Below are positions 53,745 through 61,168 of a stretch of DNA of 64,000 nucleotides, one piece after another (position 1 is the stretch's first letter; each line of letters begins with the position of its first letter). This stretch comes from Chitinophaga lutea (GTDB lineage Bacteria; Bacteroidota; Bacteroidia; Chitinophagales; Chitinophagaceae), in assembly GCF_003813775.1 (NCBI RefSeq), contig NZ_RPDH01000003.1, positions 186,001 through 250,000 of the forward strand, given 5' to 3'. The translations under genes and the position numbers were made by a program. The notes beneath the pieces were generated by a model. It was not told the origin of the DNA. It did not search any database and saw only the letters and a list, made by a program, of their open reading frames with translations.

Positions 53745-53775
53745 TTTGCTACTTAGAAAATCTAAGTTAGATTTG
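53745..53775 (+). promoter_or_regulatory. Early rightward phage promoter
   Basis: TTTG (53745-53748), 19 bases, TAGATTTG (53768-53775) is a full match to the Bacteroidota promoter consensus. It drives the plus-strand early genes starting at 53807 and is fully covered by the operator in its spacer. Confidence 0.75.
53751..53767. promoter_or_regulatory. Perfect palindromic operator inside the early promoter
   Basis: ACTTAGA (53751-53757), AAA, TCTAAGT (53761-53767): a 7-3-7 perfect palindrome filling the spacer between the -33 and -7 elements. Binding of the divergent repressor here would block the early promoter. Confidence 0.7.
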
Positions 53776-53806
53776 TATTGTCAATGCAAAACAACAGCTA
53801 AAGACG

Positions 53807-54094
53807 ATGCAAAACAAGAGTAAAAATAAGGGAAATAAGGCATACGTAGAAACACGCAACCGGAAGCGCCGGCAGATCAAGCGGGCACTACGCGCCCAGC
53901 TGGCAATCAACGAAGGTGAATTTGAAAAAATCGCAGCACTCGCTGGCGTTCCGATCCATTCTGTATATAAGTCCCTGAACGAAAATCAGCCGTTGTTCAT
54001 GCCGAGAGTGATCGATGCAGCCAAGGAGTATATCCGATCCCGAAACGAGTCAGAAGGTATTCCCCAACCTGAAATTGTTACGCGATGTATGTAG
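53807..54094 (+). CDS. Small basic DNA-binding early protein (Cro/antirepressor candidate)
   Basis: 95 residues, first gene of the rightward early transcript. The N-terminus is strongly basic (NKSKNKGNKAYVETRNRKRR). The rest contains a possible HTH (GEFEKIAALAGVPIHSVYKS) with a following helix. Position and size fit a Cro-like or transition regulator, but the family is not recognised. The next gene overlaps it by ten bases. Confidence 0.6.
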   Translation: MQNKSKNKGNKAYVETRNRKRRQIKRALRAQLAINEGEFEKIAALAGVPIHSVYKSLNENQPLFMPRVIDAAKEYIRSRNESEGIPQPEIVTRCM

Positions 54095-54276
54095 CCTATA
54101 GAAAAGGAGACGAACAAGAAGCAGTTCGGCGTAAGCCTCCTTCTCGAAAAGAAATGATTGCTCGATGGTCACTGGTGTTAGAGAGGAAATGGCGGGCTAG
54201 AGACAGGGCTGAAGCAATCAGAAAGAATATTGATCGCATTAATAAGCTGGGCGTCCCCGTACCCCCGAATCTTTAA
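54085..54276 (+). CDS. Small early phage protein, unknown
   Basis: 63 residues, highly charged and helical (PPSRKEMIARWSLVLERKWR, DRAEAIRKNIDRINKLG). The ATG lies within the last codons of the preceding gene in another frame, implying translational coupling. No family recognised. Confidence 0.5.
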   Translation: MYVAYRKGDEQEAVRRKPPSRKEMIARWSLVLERKWRARDRAEAIRKNIDRINKLGVPVPPNL

Positions 54277-54288
54277 AATCCACTTTAT

Positions 54289-54576
54289 ATGCAAAACGAC
54301 ATTTTATTCAACCTCATGGAGAATTCCGACTTCCAGGTAAAGTGCTACGGCGAATACATGGAGTTGTCTAAAAAAGCCGACAGGCTTGCTAATGAGTCTA
54401 CCTGGAAAGTGTTCAAAGCAATCCATAGCGGGCATGCTGATTTTCTTCGCCAGACGGCGCAGGCACACCTGGATAAGCATCTCGAAATAGAAAACAAAAT
54501 CCGCGTTCAAACTAATTCACAAATAATGGTGTCGGCTCACGGGCTGATTGACCTGCAAGATATTTTGGGGTTGTAA
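54289..54576 (+). CDS. Small early phage protein, unknown
   Basis: 95 residues, mostly helical and acidic to neutral (FQVKCYGEYMELSKKADRLA, RQTAQAHLDKHLEIENKIRV). It starts 12 bases after the preceding gene and is probably in the same transcript. A short inverted repeat (CCGGTG at 54593-54598 with CACCGG at 54609-54614) follows. No family recognised. Confidence 0.55.
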   Translation: MQNDILFNLMENSDFQVKCYGEYMELSKKADRLANESTWKVFKAIHSGHADFLRQTAQAHLDKHLEIENKIRVQTNSQIMVSAHGLIDLQDILGL

Positions 54577-54651
54577 CAAAATACAGGTTCCGCCGGTGTT
54601 GGTCTCGGCACCGGGTTCTCAAACTAAACATTAACACCTAAACTTTTTCAG

Positions 54652-54795
54652 ATGCAACAGATCATAACTTTTATTCAGGAAGCGCCTGCAGCAGCGGCTT
54701 TCGTTGCTGTGTCGGTTGGCTCACTTACGTTCATAGGTATTCGCCTTTTCGGCGCCGGGTTGTTAAAGCATTTCATCAAATACGGTAAAAAGTAA
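54652..54795 (+). CDS. Tiny membrane protein (47 residues)
   Basis: Reads MQQIITFIQEAPAAAAFVAV then SVGSLTFIGIRLFGAGLLKH and FIKYGKK. One hydrophobic helix followed by a basic tail, so N-out/C-in insertion is expected. The next tiny gene starts three bases after the stop. Function unknown; a holin-like, ion-flux or superinfection-exclusion role is possible. Confidence 0.5.
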   Translation: MQQIITFIQEAPAAAAFVAVSVGSLTFIGIRLFGAGLLKHFIKYGKK

Positions 54796-54798
54796 ACT

Positions 54799-54951
54799 AT
54801 GAGGGCAACTATACTCCTTCTGATCGCATTCTTCTTTGTGACGGTCGCAATTGCGGTGATTCTGCAGGACTATGAGATCATAATCATCGGCCTGGTGATA
54901 GCGGTGGTGTCGGGCGTAGGCTGTCAGCTTTTAAAAGAGCCTGAGCAATGA
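54799..54951 (+). CDS. Tiny membrane protein (50 residues)
   Basis: MRATILLLIAFFFVTVAIAV is a first helix, followed by ILQDYE and a second one (IIIIGLVIAVVSGVGCQLL), ending KEPEQ. Two short helices form a hairpin. It overlaps the next gene by ATGA, showing translational coupling. Confidence 0.5.
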   Translation: MRATILLLIAFFFVTVAIAVILQDYEIIIIGLVIAVVSGVGCQLLKEPEQ

Positions 54952-55043
54952 ATCGCCGTCATACTGCGCGCCTGGAAGTATGCGGCGCCGTGTTCACCAT
55001 ATTACTGGTATTGCTGGCAATATGGTGTATATCGAACAGTTAA
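54948..55043 (+). CDS. Tiny membrane protein (31 residues)
   Basis: MNRRHTARLEVCGAVFTILL then VLLAIWCISNS: a short basic N-terminus and one helix to the end. The start overlaps the previous stop (ATGA). The three-gene set of 47, 50 and 31 residues looks real because of the tight coupling and uniformly hydrophobic coding. Confidence 0.45.
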   Translation: MNRRHTARLEVCGAVFTILLVLLAIWCISNS

Positions 55044-55319
55044 TGTGCATTCTTGCGTCGGGCAGTATCTACTGCCTGAATCAATCAAAAGTTCTTTGAA
55101 TCAAAATATTGCGATGTCTGGCAGATGGCCGCCCTCCGCGCCATGTCGGTAAAGAAAGATAAAGCTGGTCTACAGGCATCGCATACCTCGTTTTTCATAA
55201 CGTGGAATTTATAGAAAGCCAACCGGCCATGTCTATGGCTGGTGTTTACTAAAGATCCTTCGGTTGTAGGTGACGTGCCAGTCAGGAACCTTCTCACCGG
55301 GCGGAGAGTGTGCCGCACC

Positions 55320-55390
55320 TGGGGGCGGTAAGCAGAGGTTTTTGAATGTTTCCCTCTGTTTGGCCTGGGGTTCGATTCCCCAGCCTCCAC
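55320..55390 (+). ncRNA. tRNA-like element lacking a D arm
   Basis: TGGGGGC (55320-55326) pairs with GCCTCCA (55383-55389) as a 7-bp acceptor stem with one G-U. TGGGG, loop TTCGATT, CCCCA (55366-55382) is a perfect T arm. CAGAGG (55333-55338) and CCTCTG (55353-55358) form a 6-bp central hairpin, but its loop has 14 bases instead of 7. Only six bases (GGTAAG) stand where a D arm belongs. No anticodon can be assigned with confidence and no CCA is encoded. It may be a degenerate tRNA or a tRNA mimic. Confidence 0.45.
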
Positions 55391-55526
55391 AACGCACCAA
55401 TGAGGAAAGATCGGCTGTATGAGTACCCTGGTTTAATCTGGGTTGCACAAAGATAGACGCTTGACATCCTGGACAGAGCATAGTGATACCGACAGGACGG
55501 GACGCGATTCGTGGGCCCTGCCAATG

Positions 55527-55590
55527 GGCGGGGATAGCAAAGCGGTCGAAGCACATGGCGCTGGACTGTAAATCCAGCACTGCACCAGGA
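55527..55590 (+). ncRNA. tRNA-Tyr-like 5' portion with GTA anticodon arm
   Basis: GGATAGCAAAGCGGTCGAAGC-type D-arm sequence leads to a 6-bp anticodon stem, GCTGGA (55560-55565) and TCCAGC (55573-55578), around the loop CTGTAAA with anticodon GTA, as in tRNA-Tyr. Seven extra bases separate the D and anticodon arms, and no T arm or matching acceptor strand follows before the terminator. It looks like a truncated or chimeric tRNA. Confidence 0.35.
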
Positions 55591-55610
55591 GAGAAAGTAC
55601 AGCCTGACCA

Positions 55611-55636
55611 GCCCGGGAAAGTAGCGGGCTCTTTTT
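55611..55636 (+). terminator. Rho-independent terminator after the tRNA-like region
   Basis: AGCCCG, nine-base loop GGAAAGTAG, CGGGCT, then CTTTTT. A compact six-pair GC stem with a U-run; it should end the RNA transcribed from this region. Confidence 0.65.
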
Positions 55637-55670
55637 GAGTCATTTATTTTTTCACCATAAAACAAAACAC

Positions 55671-55787
55671 ATGTACGTGCAAAATGATCCGCCTGAACAG
55701 GCGCAGCAGGAACAGGAAGCAAACGCAACTACTGAAGTTCCGGCAGAAAATTCAAATGAAAAAACTGTGACCGAACCGGCGCAGTAA
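55671..55787 (+). CDS. Short Gln/Glu-rich phage peptide (38 residues)
   Basis: Reads MYVQNDPPEQAQQEQEANAT then TEVPAENSNEKTVTEPAQ. Acidic, low complexity, no hydrophobic core, probably unstructured. It lies between two terminators, so it would need its own promoter; supported only by an open frame and a good ATG. It may be spurious. Confidence 0.35.
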   Translation: MYVQNDPPEQAQQEQEANATTEVPAENSNEKTVTEPAQ

Positions 55788-55811
55788 AGTAACAAGTTCT
55801 CGAATGGGTAA

Positions 55812-55837
55812 GAAGGCCCGCGACAGGGCGGGCCTTC
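55812..55837 (+). terminator. Perfect 10-bp hairpin before the ATPase gene
   Basis: GAAGGCCCGC (55812-55821) pairs with GCGGGCCTTC (55828-55837), loop GACAGG. It is followed by ATTTCACC, a weak U-run. Terminator or attenuator upstream of the recombination genes. Confidence 0.6.
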
Positions 55838-55903
55838 ATTTCACCAAAAAGGGCCGGCAAGAGTACCGACCCATCAGGCTAAAAAGTAAATAATCACGAA
55901 TTT

Positions 55904-57949
55904 ATGAAAAGAATTTCTTTACAAACACTCACGCTCCGAAATTTTAAAGGAGTGCTGGAACTGGCAGTCAACTTTTCGGACACTACTAAAATCATGGGCG
56001 CCAACGAAACCGGGAAGTCTACAATACTCGCAGCCTTCTACTGGCTGCTCACCGGTAAAGACGAGTTCGACCGCAAGGACTTTGAGATCAAAAACACCCA
56101 CCGAAAAGAACTCAATTCTCAATCACATGAAGTAGAGGCAGTGTTTCTGGTCGGTGACCGGAAGGTAAAACTGAAACGGGCTTACCTGGAGGACTGGCAG
56201 AAACCCAAAGGCCAATCTCAAAAGGTTTTCAAGGGCCACCACACAGACTATTACATAAACGACGTGCCTTGCTCGGCGACTGAGTATCAATCGAAGGTGG
56301 ATGAAATGATTCCGGGCTCCCTTATCAAGCTGGTAACCAATCCCATGTTCTTCAACTCCATGAAATGGGACGACCAGCGCCGCGGGCTGATCGGGATAGC
56401 CGGCGAAATATCCGAGGCTGACATTTTCACTCAAATCACTACCCCGGAAAATAACTTTTCTCACCTCAAAGAAGTAGTCGCCAGCGGAAGGTATAAGAAC
56501 CTGGATGAGTACAAGAAGGAGCTCGCGGCTAAACGCTTGCTGCTGAAAAAGGCTGCTGAAGAATATGCACCGCGCATAGACGAGGCAAAACGTAACAGGC
56601 CGGAACCACTTAACTGGAAGGTTATCGAAAAGCAGATCGCCTATACACGCGGTAAGATCGCAGAAATTGACGAGCAGATTGCCGATGCTTCAAAGGCCCA
56701 GCTGGAAAAACAGAAAGGCATTACCGAATTGCGTAACCAGGTCTTTGGAAAAGATGTAAACCTCTCCGAAATCCGCAATCGAATCAGAACAGGGCTCGTC
56801 GAAAAGCAGTCTGATGGCGCCGGCGAGATGGCTTCGCTGGAGAAGCACATAAAAGCTATTGGCGAGGACATCAACCGGGCAGTAGAAGATATCAAACGCC
56901 GCGAGCAGGCTATCGAGAATTGCCAGAAGGAGGTGGAGCGCCTTGATCAGCTGATTGAGGCCAACAGGGCGAACTGGTCAGCGATTAATGCCGAAAAGTT
57001 CCAATTCGACGAAGCCTCTTGTACGTGCCCAACCTGTAAGCAGCAGCTGCCGGAGGGACAGGTAGAAAAAACGAAAGCCGACCTGCTGAAAAATTTTAAT
57101 GATGATGTAGCCACCCGCAAAGCCAACGAGGTGAGGAAGTCCGAGCAGAGCAAGGCTGAAAGGGCCCGTCAGATGGATGCTGTTATTGCCCTTCAGAGCT
57201 CAATTGCAGAACTCCAGGCAACCATCGATGCCGATAATGCCCGGCTTCCTTACCTGCAGCAGAAGCTGGAACATCTTCAGAAGGAGAATAAAGCCAAGTC
57301 TATCCCTGACATTGACGCAGCAGTTGAAGTCCTGCTGAGTAAAAATGGTGATGCCTTGAACCTGCAGGACGAGATTATAGAGCTCAGAACGCAGATTGAG
57401 ATTGCCACCGCAGCGTTGGGTCAGCCAATGACTTTCGAGGTTGAAAAGATTGAAAAAGTTAGACTTACGAAAGAGCTTGAAGCGCTTCAGAAGGATTTAG
57501 CCATCCGGGAAACCATCGAAAAGGCCGATGCCCGCATTGCCCAGCTTGAGCAGGAGGAAAGCGCGAATGCGCAAGAGATCGCCAGCATTGAGCAGCAGCA
57601 GTTTGAGGTTGAGGCCTACACAAGGGCCAAAATGGATATTCTGGAACAGAGAGTGAACAGGATGTTCCGTTACGTGTCATTCCGGTTGTTTGAAACCCAG
57701 GTGAACGGAGGCATTGCAGAAACCTGCGTTTGTGAGTACAAAGGCGTACCATACCCTACGTTGAACACCGCCGCCAAGATGCTGGCCGGGCTGGATGTAC
57801 TCGAAACCTTCTCAAAGCACTACCAGATACTCGCCCCCGTATTCTGCGATAATCGGGAATCGGTGAGCTTCATCCCTGAGTGCAGTTCTCAGTTGATCAG
57901 CCTTTTTGTTTCACCCGCCGACACCACACTCCGGGTGGAAGCAGCCTAA
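55904..57949 (+). CDS. SbcC/Rad50-like coiled-coil ATPase
   Basis: 681-residue SMC-type ATPase. Walker A is GANETGKST at 32-40 following NFKGV. Long coiled coils flank a central zinc hook (C373, C375, C378 in CTCPTCKQQLPEG). The C-terminal lobe has a signature-like stretch (LNTAAKMLAGLDVLETFSKH) and a Walker-B-like APVFCDNRE. Rad50/SbcC proteins tether DNA ends and gate a nuclease; no SbcD/Mre11 gene is adjacent, but RecT and an MBL-fold protein follow directly, suggesting a phage end-resection and annealing system. Confidence 0.82.
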   Translation: MKRISLQTLTLRNFKGVLELAVNFSDTTKIMGANETGKSTILAAFYWLLTGKDEFDRKDFEIKNTHRKELNSQSHEVEAVFLVGDRKVKLKRAYLEDWQKPKGQSQKVFKGHHTDYYINDVPCSATEYQSKVDEMIPGSLIKLVTNPMFFNSMKWDDQRRGLIGIAGEISEADIFTQITTPENNFSHLKEVVASGRYKNLDEYKKELAAKRLLLKKAAEEYAPRIDEAKRNRPEPLNWKVIEKQIAYTRGKIAEIDEQIADASKAQLEKQKGITELRNQVFGKDVNLSEIRNRIRTGLVEKQSDGAGEMASLEKHIKAIGEDINRAVEDIKRREQAIENCQKEVERLDQLIEANRANWSAINAEKFQFDEASCTCPTCKQQLPEGQVEKTKADLLKNFNDDVATRKANEVRKSEQSKAERARQMDAVIALQSSIAELQATIDADNARLPYLQQKLEHLQKENKAKSIPDIDAAVEVLLSKNGDALNLQDEIIELRTQIEIATAALGQPMTFEVEKIEKVRLTKELEALQKDLAIRETIEKADARIAQLEQEESANAQEIASIEQQQFEVEAYTRAKMDILEQRVNRMFRYVSFRLFETQVNGGIAETCVCEYKGVPYPTLNTAAKMLAGLDVLETFSKHYQILAPVFCDNRESVSFIPECSSQLISLFVSPADTTLRVEAA

Positions 57950-57961
57950 AATATCTGTGAA

Positions 57962-58768
57962 ATGTCAAATGTTAATGCTCCGGCAGCGCCGGTAAAATCA
58001 AAGATTGAAGTCCTGAAGGATATCATGAATGCGCCCAGCGTTCAGGAGCAATTCCAGAATGCCTTGCGGGAGAACAGCGGTGTGTTCGTTGCATCAGTGA
58101 TTGACCTGTTCAATTCGGATACATATCTGCAAAACTGCGAACCAAAGCAGGTTGTTATGGAATGCCTGAAAGCAGCAACGCTGAAGCTTCCCATAAATAA
58201 AAATCTTGGCTTTGCATACGTTGTTCCTTATAAATCGAACGGGAAACAGATTCCCCAATTCCAAATCGGGTACAAGGGATATATCCAATTGGCTATGCGA
58301 ACCGGACAGTATCGGATCATAAATGCCGACAAGGTATATGAAGGCGAATATCGAACGAAGAACAAACTGACCGGTGAATTCGACCTCAGTGGTACAGCAA
58401 CAAGCGAGACGGTAGTAGGCTATTTTGCTCATATCGAAATGCTGAATGGTTTTGCCAAAACCCTCTATATGACGAAAGAAAAGGTTGCGGCGCATGCAAA
58501 GAAATACAGCAAATCCTTCGGTAAGGAAACATCTCCCTGGCATACTGAATTCGATGCTATGGCGCTTAAAACAGTGCTCCGCAACCTGCTATCTCACTAT
58601 GGGTACCTGTCGGTTGAGATGATGGGGGCTATGAATGCAGATATCGAGTCCGACCAGGTAGGGTCTGAAGTGAGCCAGACCATCAACGATAAGGCAAACA
58701 AACAGGAAATGACATTCGATGACGCCGAAGTTGTAGATGATGACGAAAAAGAACAAAATCCCATCTGA
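57962..58768 (+). CDS. recT: RecT-family single-strand annealing protein
   Basis: 268 residues. The RecT core is clear: CLKAATLKLPINKNLGFAYV then VPYKSNGKQIPQFQIGYKGY, IQLAMRTGQYRIINADKVYE, and SPWHTEFDAMALKTVLRNLL. It anneals complementary single strands and promotes strand exchange during phage replication. The C-terminal acidic tail (TFDDAEVVDDDEKEQ) is probably for protein contacts, as in SSB. It starts 12 bases after the ATPase gene, and its TGA overlaps the ATG of the MBL gene by one base. Confidence 0.93.
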   Translation: MSNVNAPAAPVKSKIEVLKDIMNAPSVQEQFQNALRENSGVFVASVIDLFNSDTYLQNCEPKQVVMECLKAATLKLPINKNLGFAYVVPYKSNGKQIPQFQIGYKGYIQLAMRTGQYRIINADKVYEGEYRTKNKLTGEFDLSGTATSETVVGYFAHIEMLNGFAKTLYMTKEKVAAHAKKYSKSFGKETSPWHTEFDAMALKTVLRNLLSHYGYLSVEMMGAMNADIESDQVGSEVSQTINDKANKQEMTFDDAEVVDDDEKEQNPI

Positions 58769-59490
58769 TGCAGCTACACGTCATAGGAAGCAATAGTTCT
58801 GGAAATGCCTACATTCTTCAGGGAGAAAAGGACACCCTACTCATTGAGTGCGGTGTCCACTTCCGGAAGATCAAGGAAGCCTTGGGATTTAATGTGCGGG
58901 GAGTAAACTGTATTGTTTCGCACTCCCACGGTGACCACGCCAAATCCCTCAAGGATGTGATGAATGCAGGCATACCGGTATACGCTGGCCTAGAAACCTT
59001 CAAAGCTGCTGGTGTAGATAAGCACCATAGGGCTGTTCCAGTTCGGCCTGGCGTGTCGTACCAGATAGGTGGATTCAAGGTAAAACCATTCTCAGTAAAC
59101 CACGATGTGCCATGCTTCGGTTTCCTAATTCAGCATGCAGAGTGTGGGCTGGCATTGTTCCTGACTGACACATACTTCTGTGATTATACGTTTCCCGGCC
59201 TTAATAACATCATTGTTGAGTGCAACCATGCTCTGGATATCATCGACTCGAACGGTACGCCGGGATTCCTCCGTGATCGTATTATTCAGTCACACATGAA
59301 CCTGGAAACCTGCAAGGGCCTGCTGGCTGCCAATGACCTGACCAGCGTCAATAATATTGTCCTGATTCACCTCAGCGACAGCAACAGCGATGAACGGAGG
59401 TTCCAAAGGGAGGTACAGGAGCTCACAGGAAAAGATATACACATAGCTACTGCCGGCCTTTCAATTCCATTCAACAAAACAGCGATATGA
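58768..59490 (+). CDS. MBL-fold metallohydrolase, putative phage nuclease
   Basis: 240 residues of the metallo-beta-lactamase fold. The dinuclear metal motif H52-S-H54-G-D56-H57 (SHSHGDHA) is intact, followed by a D (LTDTYF) and a late His (LIHLSDSN). The start MQLHVIGSNSSGNAYIL is like WalJ/YycJ-type phosphodiesterases. Coupled by a one-base overlap to recT and following an SbcC-like ATPase that lacks SbcD, it is the likely exonuclease of this recombination cassette. That role is inference. Confidence 0.8.
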   Translation: MQLHVIGSNSSGNAYILQGEKDTLLIECGVHFRKIKEALGFNVRGVNCIVSHSHGDHAKSLKDVMNAGIPVYAGLETFKAAGVDKHHRAVPVRPGVSYQIGGFKVKPFSVNHDVPCFGFLIQHAECGLALFLTDTYFCDYTFPGLNNIIVECNHALDIIDSNGTPGFLRDRIIQSHMNLETCKGLLAANDLTSVNNIVLIHLSDSNSDERRFQREVQELTGKDIHIATAGLSIPFNKTAI

Positions 59491-59897
59491 TGTCCGAACG
59501 TCTTTGCCATATTGAAAACGGAAAGATTAGGAATCCGGCTGATATCCGGAAACAATTTGAGGGTCTGAATGATGGCACCTATCTCGTGAAGGTATCGCCT
59601 CGTAAAGTTCGCAGCCTGAAGCAGAATGCATTCTACTGGGGAGTGGTCTGTGATATGGTGAAGGACGGACTAAGGTATGCTGGTTTTGCGGAGGTATCAA
59701 CGTCGGAAGATGCGCATGACGTCATGAAAGGGCTATTCCTGAAAAAGAACATCATCAATTTTCAAACCGGCGAGGCTCTTGAGGGGACAAAGAGCACCAC
59801 AGAACTAACGACTGCTGAGTTCAGCATTTACATCGAACAAATTCAACAGTGGGCCGCTGAATATCTGGGTATCAGCATCCCATCGCCAAACGAATAA
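59487..59897 (+). CDS. NinB-like phage recombination protein
   Basis: 136 residues with the pattern VRSLKQNAFYWGVVCDMVKD, DAHDVMKGLFLKKN, STTELTTAEFSIYIEQIQQW and AAEYLGISIPSP. This resembles the NinB (Orf) group that assists RecA-independent recombination by binding single-stranded DNA. The ATG overlaps the MBL stop (ATGA), so four genes form one coupled recombination block. ATG 59490 is an alternative start. The assignment is by pattern memory. Confidence 0.65.
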   Translation: MMSERLCHIENGKIRNPADIRKQFEGLNDGTYLVKVSPRKVRSLKQNAFYWGVVCDMVKDGLRYAGFAEVSTSEDAHDVMKGLFLKKNIINFQTGEALEGTKSTTELTTAEFSIYIEQIQQWAAEYLGISIPSPNE

Positions 59898-59899
59898 CC

Positions 59900-60139
59900 A
59901 TGGAACAAAAATTCTCATACCGTGATAGCAAAGGGGTAACCCACAGGCGCCTGATCACTGGCGAAGAGTATCAGCACGGCCGGCGTATCTACCTGATGGA
60001 AGACCCGGACACTAAGGAACAGTATACAGGAATTGCCGATGAAATAGATCAGCAATTTCTGCCAAGGAAAGGGCAAATCCTTGTTCGGCCAAAAAAGGGT
60101 TTCCAAGGCGTTAACAAGCGCCGCGCTGGTGGCCGATAG
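59900..60139 (+). CDS. Small phage protein, unknown
   Basis: 79 residues, basic, beta-rich (KFSYRDSKGVTHRRLITGEE, GQILVRPKKGFQGVNKRRAG). It starts two bases after the NinB-like stop. No family recognised; nucleic-acid binding is possible from the charge. Confidence 0.55.
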   Translation: MEQKFSYRDSKGVTHRRLITGEEYQHGRRIYLMEDPDTKEQYTGIADEIDQQFLPRKGQILVRPKKGFQGVNKRRAGGR

Positions 60140-60170
60140 CCTGCGCAATAAATTGTAATTCGGGGATACA

Positions 60171-60521
60171 ATGAAAAAACGGAAAGAAAAAAAGTATTCG
60201 GGGTTCAAGATCCAGAAAAAAGATGCTGAGGGGAAAGTTATTGAAACCTACGAAAGCACTCTGGTGGCTATGCGGAACGAGAGAGTGTCGCATAAAGTCC
60301 TGATAGAGTGTATCAAAACAGGGGCTCCACACAAAGGCTTTACGTTTTCTTACGGAGATAAAGGGGATTTCAAAAAACGTGTTCCAAAGGGAGAAGCTCA
60401 GGAGCCGTCAGAAGAATTGTTTGATGTTGACAGATTCGGCGAGCATTATAACTGCGGCCGTTGGGAAGAGAATTCCTCGATACAGCCTTTAAAGTTTAAA
60501 TCTAAGCTATATGGACTTTGA
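60171..60521 (+). CDS. Small phage protein, unknown
   Basis: 116 residues with a Lys-rich N-terminus (KKRKEKKYSGFKIQKKDAEG) and a segment IECIKTGAPHKGFTFSYGD reminiscent of homing-endonuclease-type NUMOD DNA-binding repeats (sequence-context reading only). No catalytic domain. It starts 31 bases after the preceding gene. Confidence 0.5.
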   Translation: MKKRKEKKYSGFKIQKKDAEGKVIETYESTLVAMRNERVSHKVLIECIKTGAPHKGFTFSYGDKGDFKKRVPKGEAQEPSEELFDVDRFGEHYNCGRWEENSSIQPLKFKSKLYGL

Positions 60522-60616
60522 ACGCTTTAAATGAAATTCTTTCGGCAGTTGAATTTGCCGCGTCGCTCTGTCTATGAGCGAGGTGAACCATTACAAATTC
60601 TAAACCACATATCACA

Positions 60617-61129
60617 ATGGAGAAAATTAAGATTAAAAAAGTTGCGCTTGTAACTGGAGGCGCCCTGAAAGTTGAGTATACCATCCGGGAGAAAGACGGC
60701 ACCTACTCTGGCGTCACTAAAGATTGCGGTGCGCCGGCGCACGATGACCTGATCGACGCATTCCGCCGGATGGACATCCACCTAGCCATCATCAGCGAAT
60801 ACCTGCCGGCCGACCAGGTGGATGACATCGAGAGTGCCGACTTGGATATGATCAGAGAACTGTTCCGCGTAAAGCAGGTATCCATCAGTGGCGACGATGA
60901 GGGCGTGAGCATCGCCGGTAGCCGGAAGTTATCAAAAGGTAGCCTTTCCCTGGCATCTCCGACCATCAAGTGGGGTGACAAAAAGCCTTACTTATTCGAA
61001 GGCGACCTGGCTGAAGCAGTAGAGCAGCTGAAGAGCGAAACCCTGCTGTACCTGGACGGCAAGAAGGCACCGGACGCCCAGACGGCCATTGACTTTCCCG
61101 ATGAAGTCGCAACTGAGGAAGCAATTTAA
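60617..61129 (+). CDS. Phage protein of unknown function
   Basis: 170 residues, acidic. The N-terminal half (KIKKVALVTGGALKVEYTIR, HDDLIDAFRRMDIHLAIISE) is conserved-looking; a serine-rich beta segment follows (SIAGSRKLSKGSLSLASPTI). It comes 95 bases after its neighbour; that gap has a 40-residue frame at 60531-60653 that overlaps this start and is probably not real. It sits in the replication/recombination block. Confidence 0.55.
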   Translation: MEKIKIKKVALVTGGALKVEYTIREKDGTYSGVTKDCGAPAHDDLIDAFRRMDIHLAIISEYLPADQVDDIESADLDMIRELFRVKQVSISGDDEGVSIAGSRKLSKGSLSLASPTIKWGDKKPYLFEGDLAEAVEQLKSETLLYLDGKKAPDAQTAIDFPDEVATEEAI

Positions 61130-61168
61130 CCACCGGCTGGGGAGCTGTTCCCGGCCAAACATTCCCAA

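Larger units (their letters stand above)
55044..55670. other. Noncoding 0.6 kb phage region with tRNA-like elements and terminator
   Basis: No gene with a convincing start, ribosome site or family is present. The region contains a D-arm-less tRNA-like structure (55320-55390), a tRNA-Tyr-like 5' half with a GTA anticodon arm (55527-55578) and a Rho-independent terminator (55611-55636). It probably encodes one or more structured RNAs. Confidence 0.5.

Noticed and set aside
55366..55590. A true permuted tRNA-Tyr made from the T-arm piece and the GTA anticodon piece
   Set aside because: The acceptor strand GCCTCCA of the first piece does not pair with the bases before the D arm of the second, whereas it pairs well with TGGGGGC just upstream of itself.
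55085..55728. Three long minus-strand frames over the tRNA-like region
   Set aside because: They are open by chance over structured RNA; the translations are rich in Pro, Arg and Cys and show no domain, and they oppose the direction of the terminator.
60171..60521. Homing endonuclease
   Set aside because: A NUMOD-like stretch is suggested, but no GIY-YIG, HNH or LAGLIDADG catalytic domain is present.
60531..60653. Forty-residue frame between two phage genes
   Set aside because: Overlaps the start of the next gene by 37 bases in another frame, basic shadow-like composition, no ribosome-site evidence.
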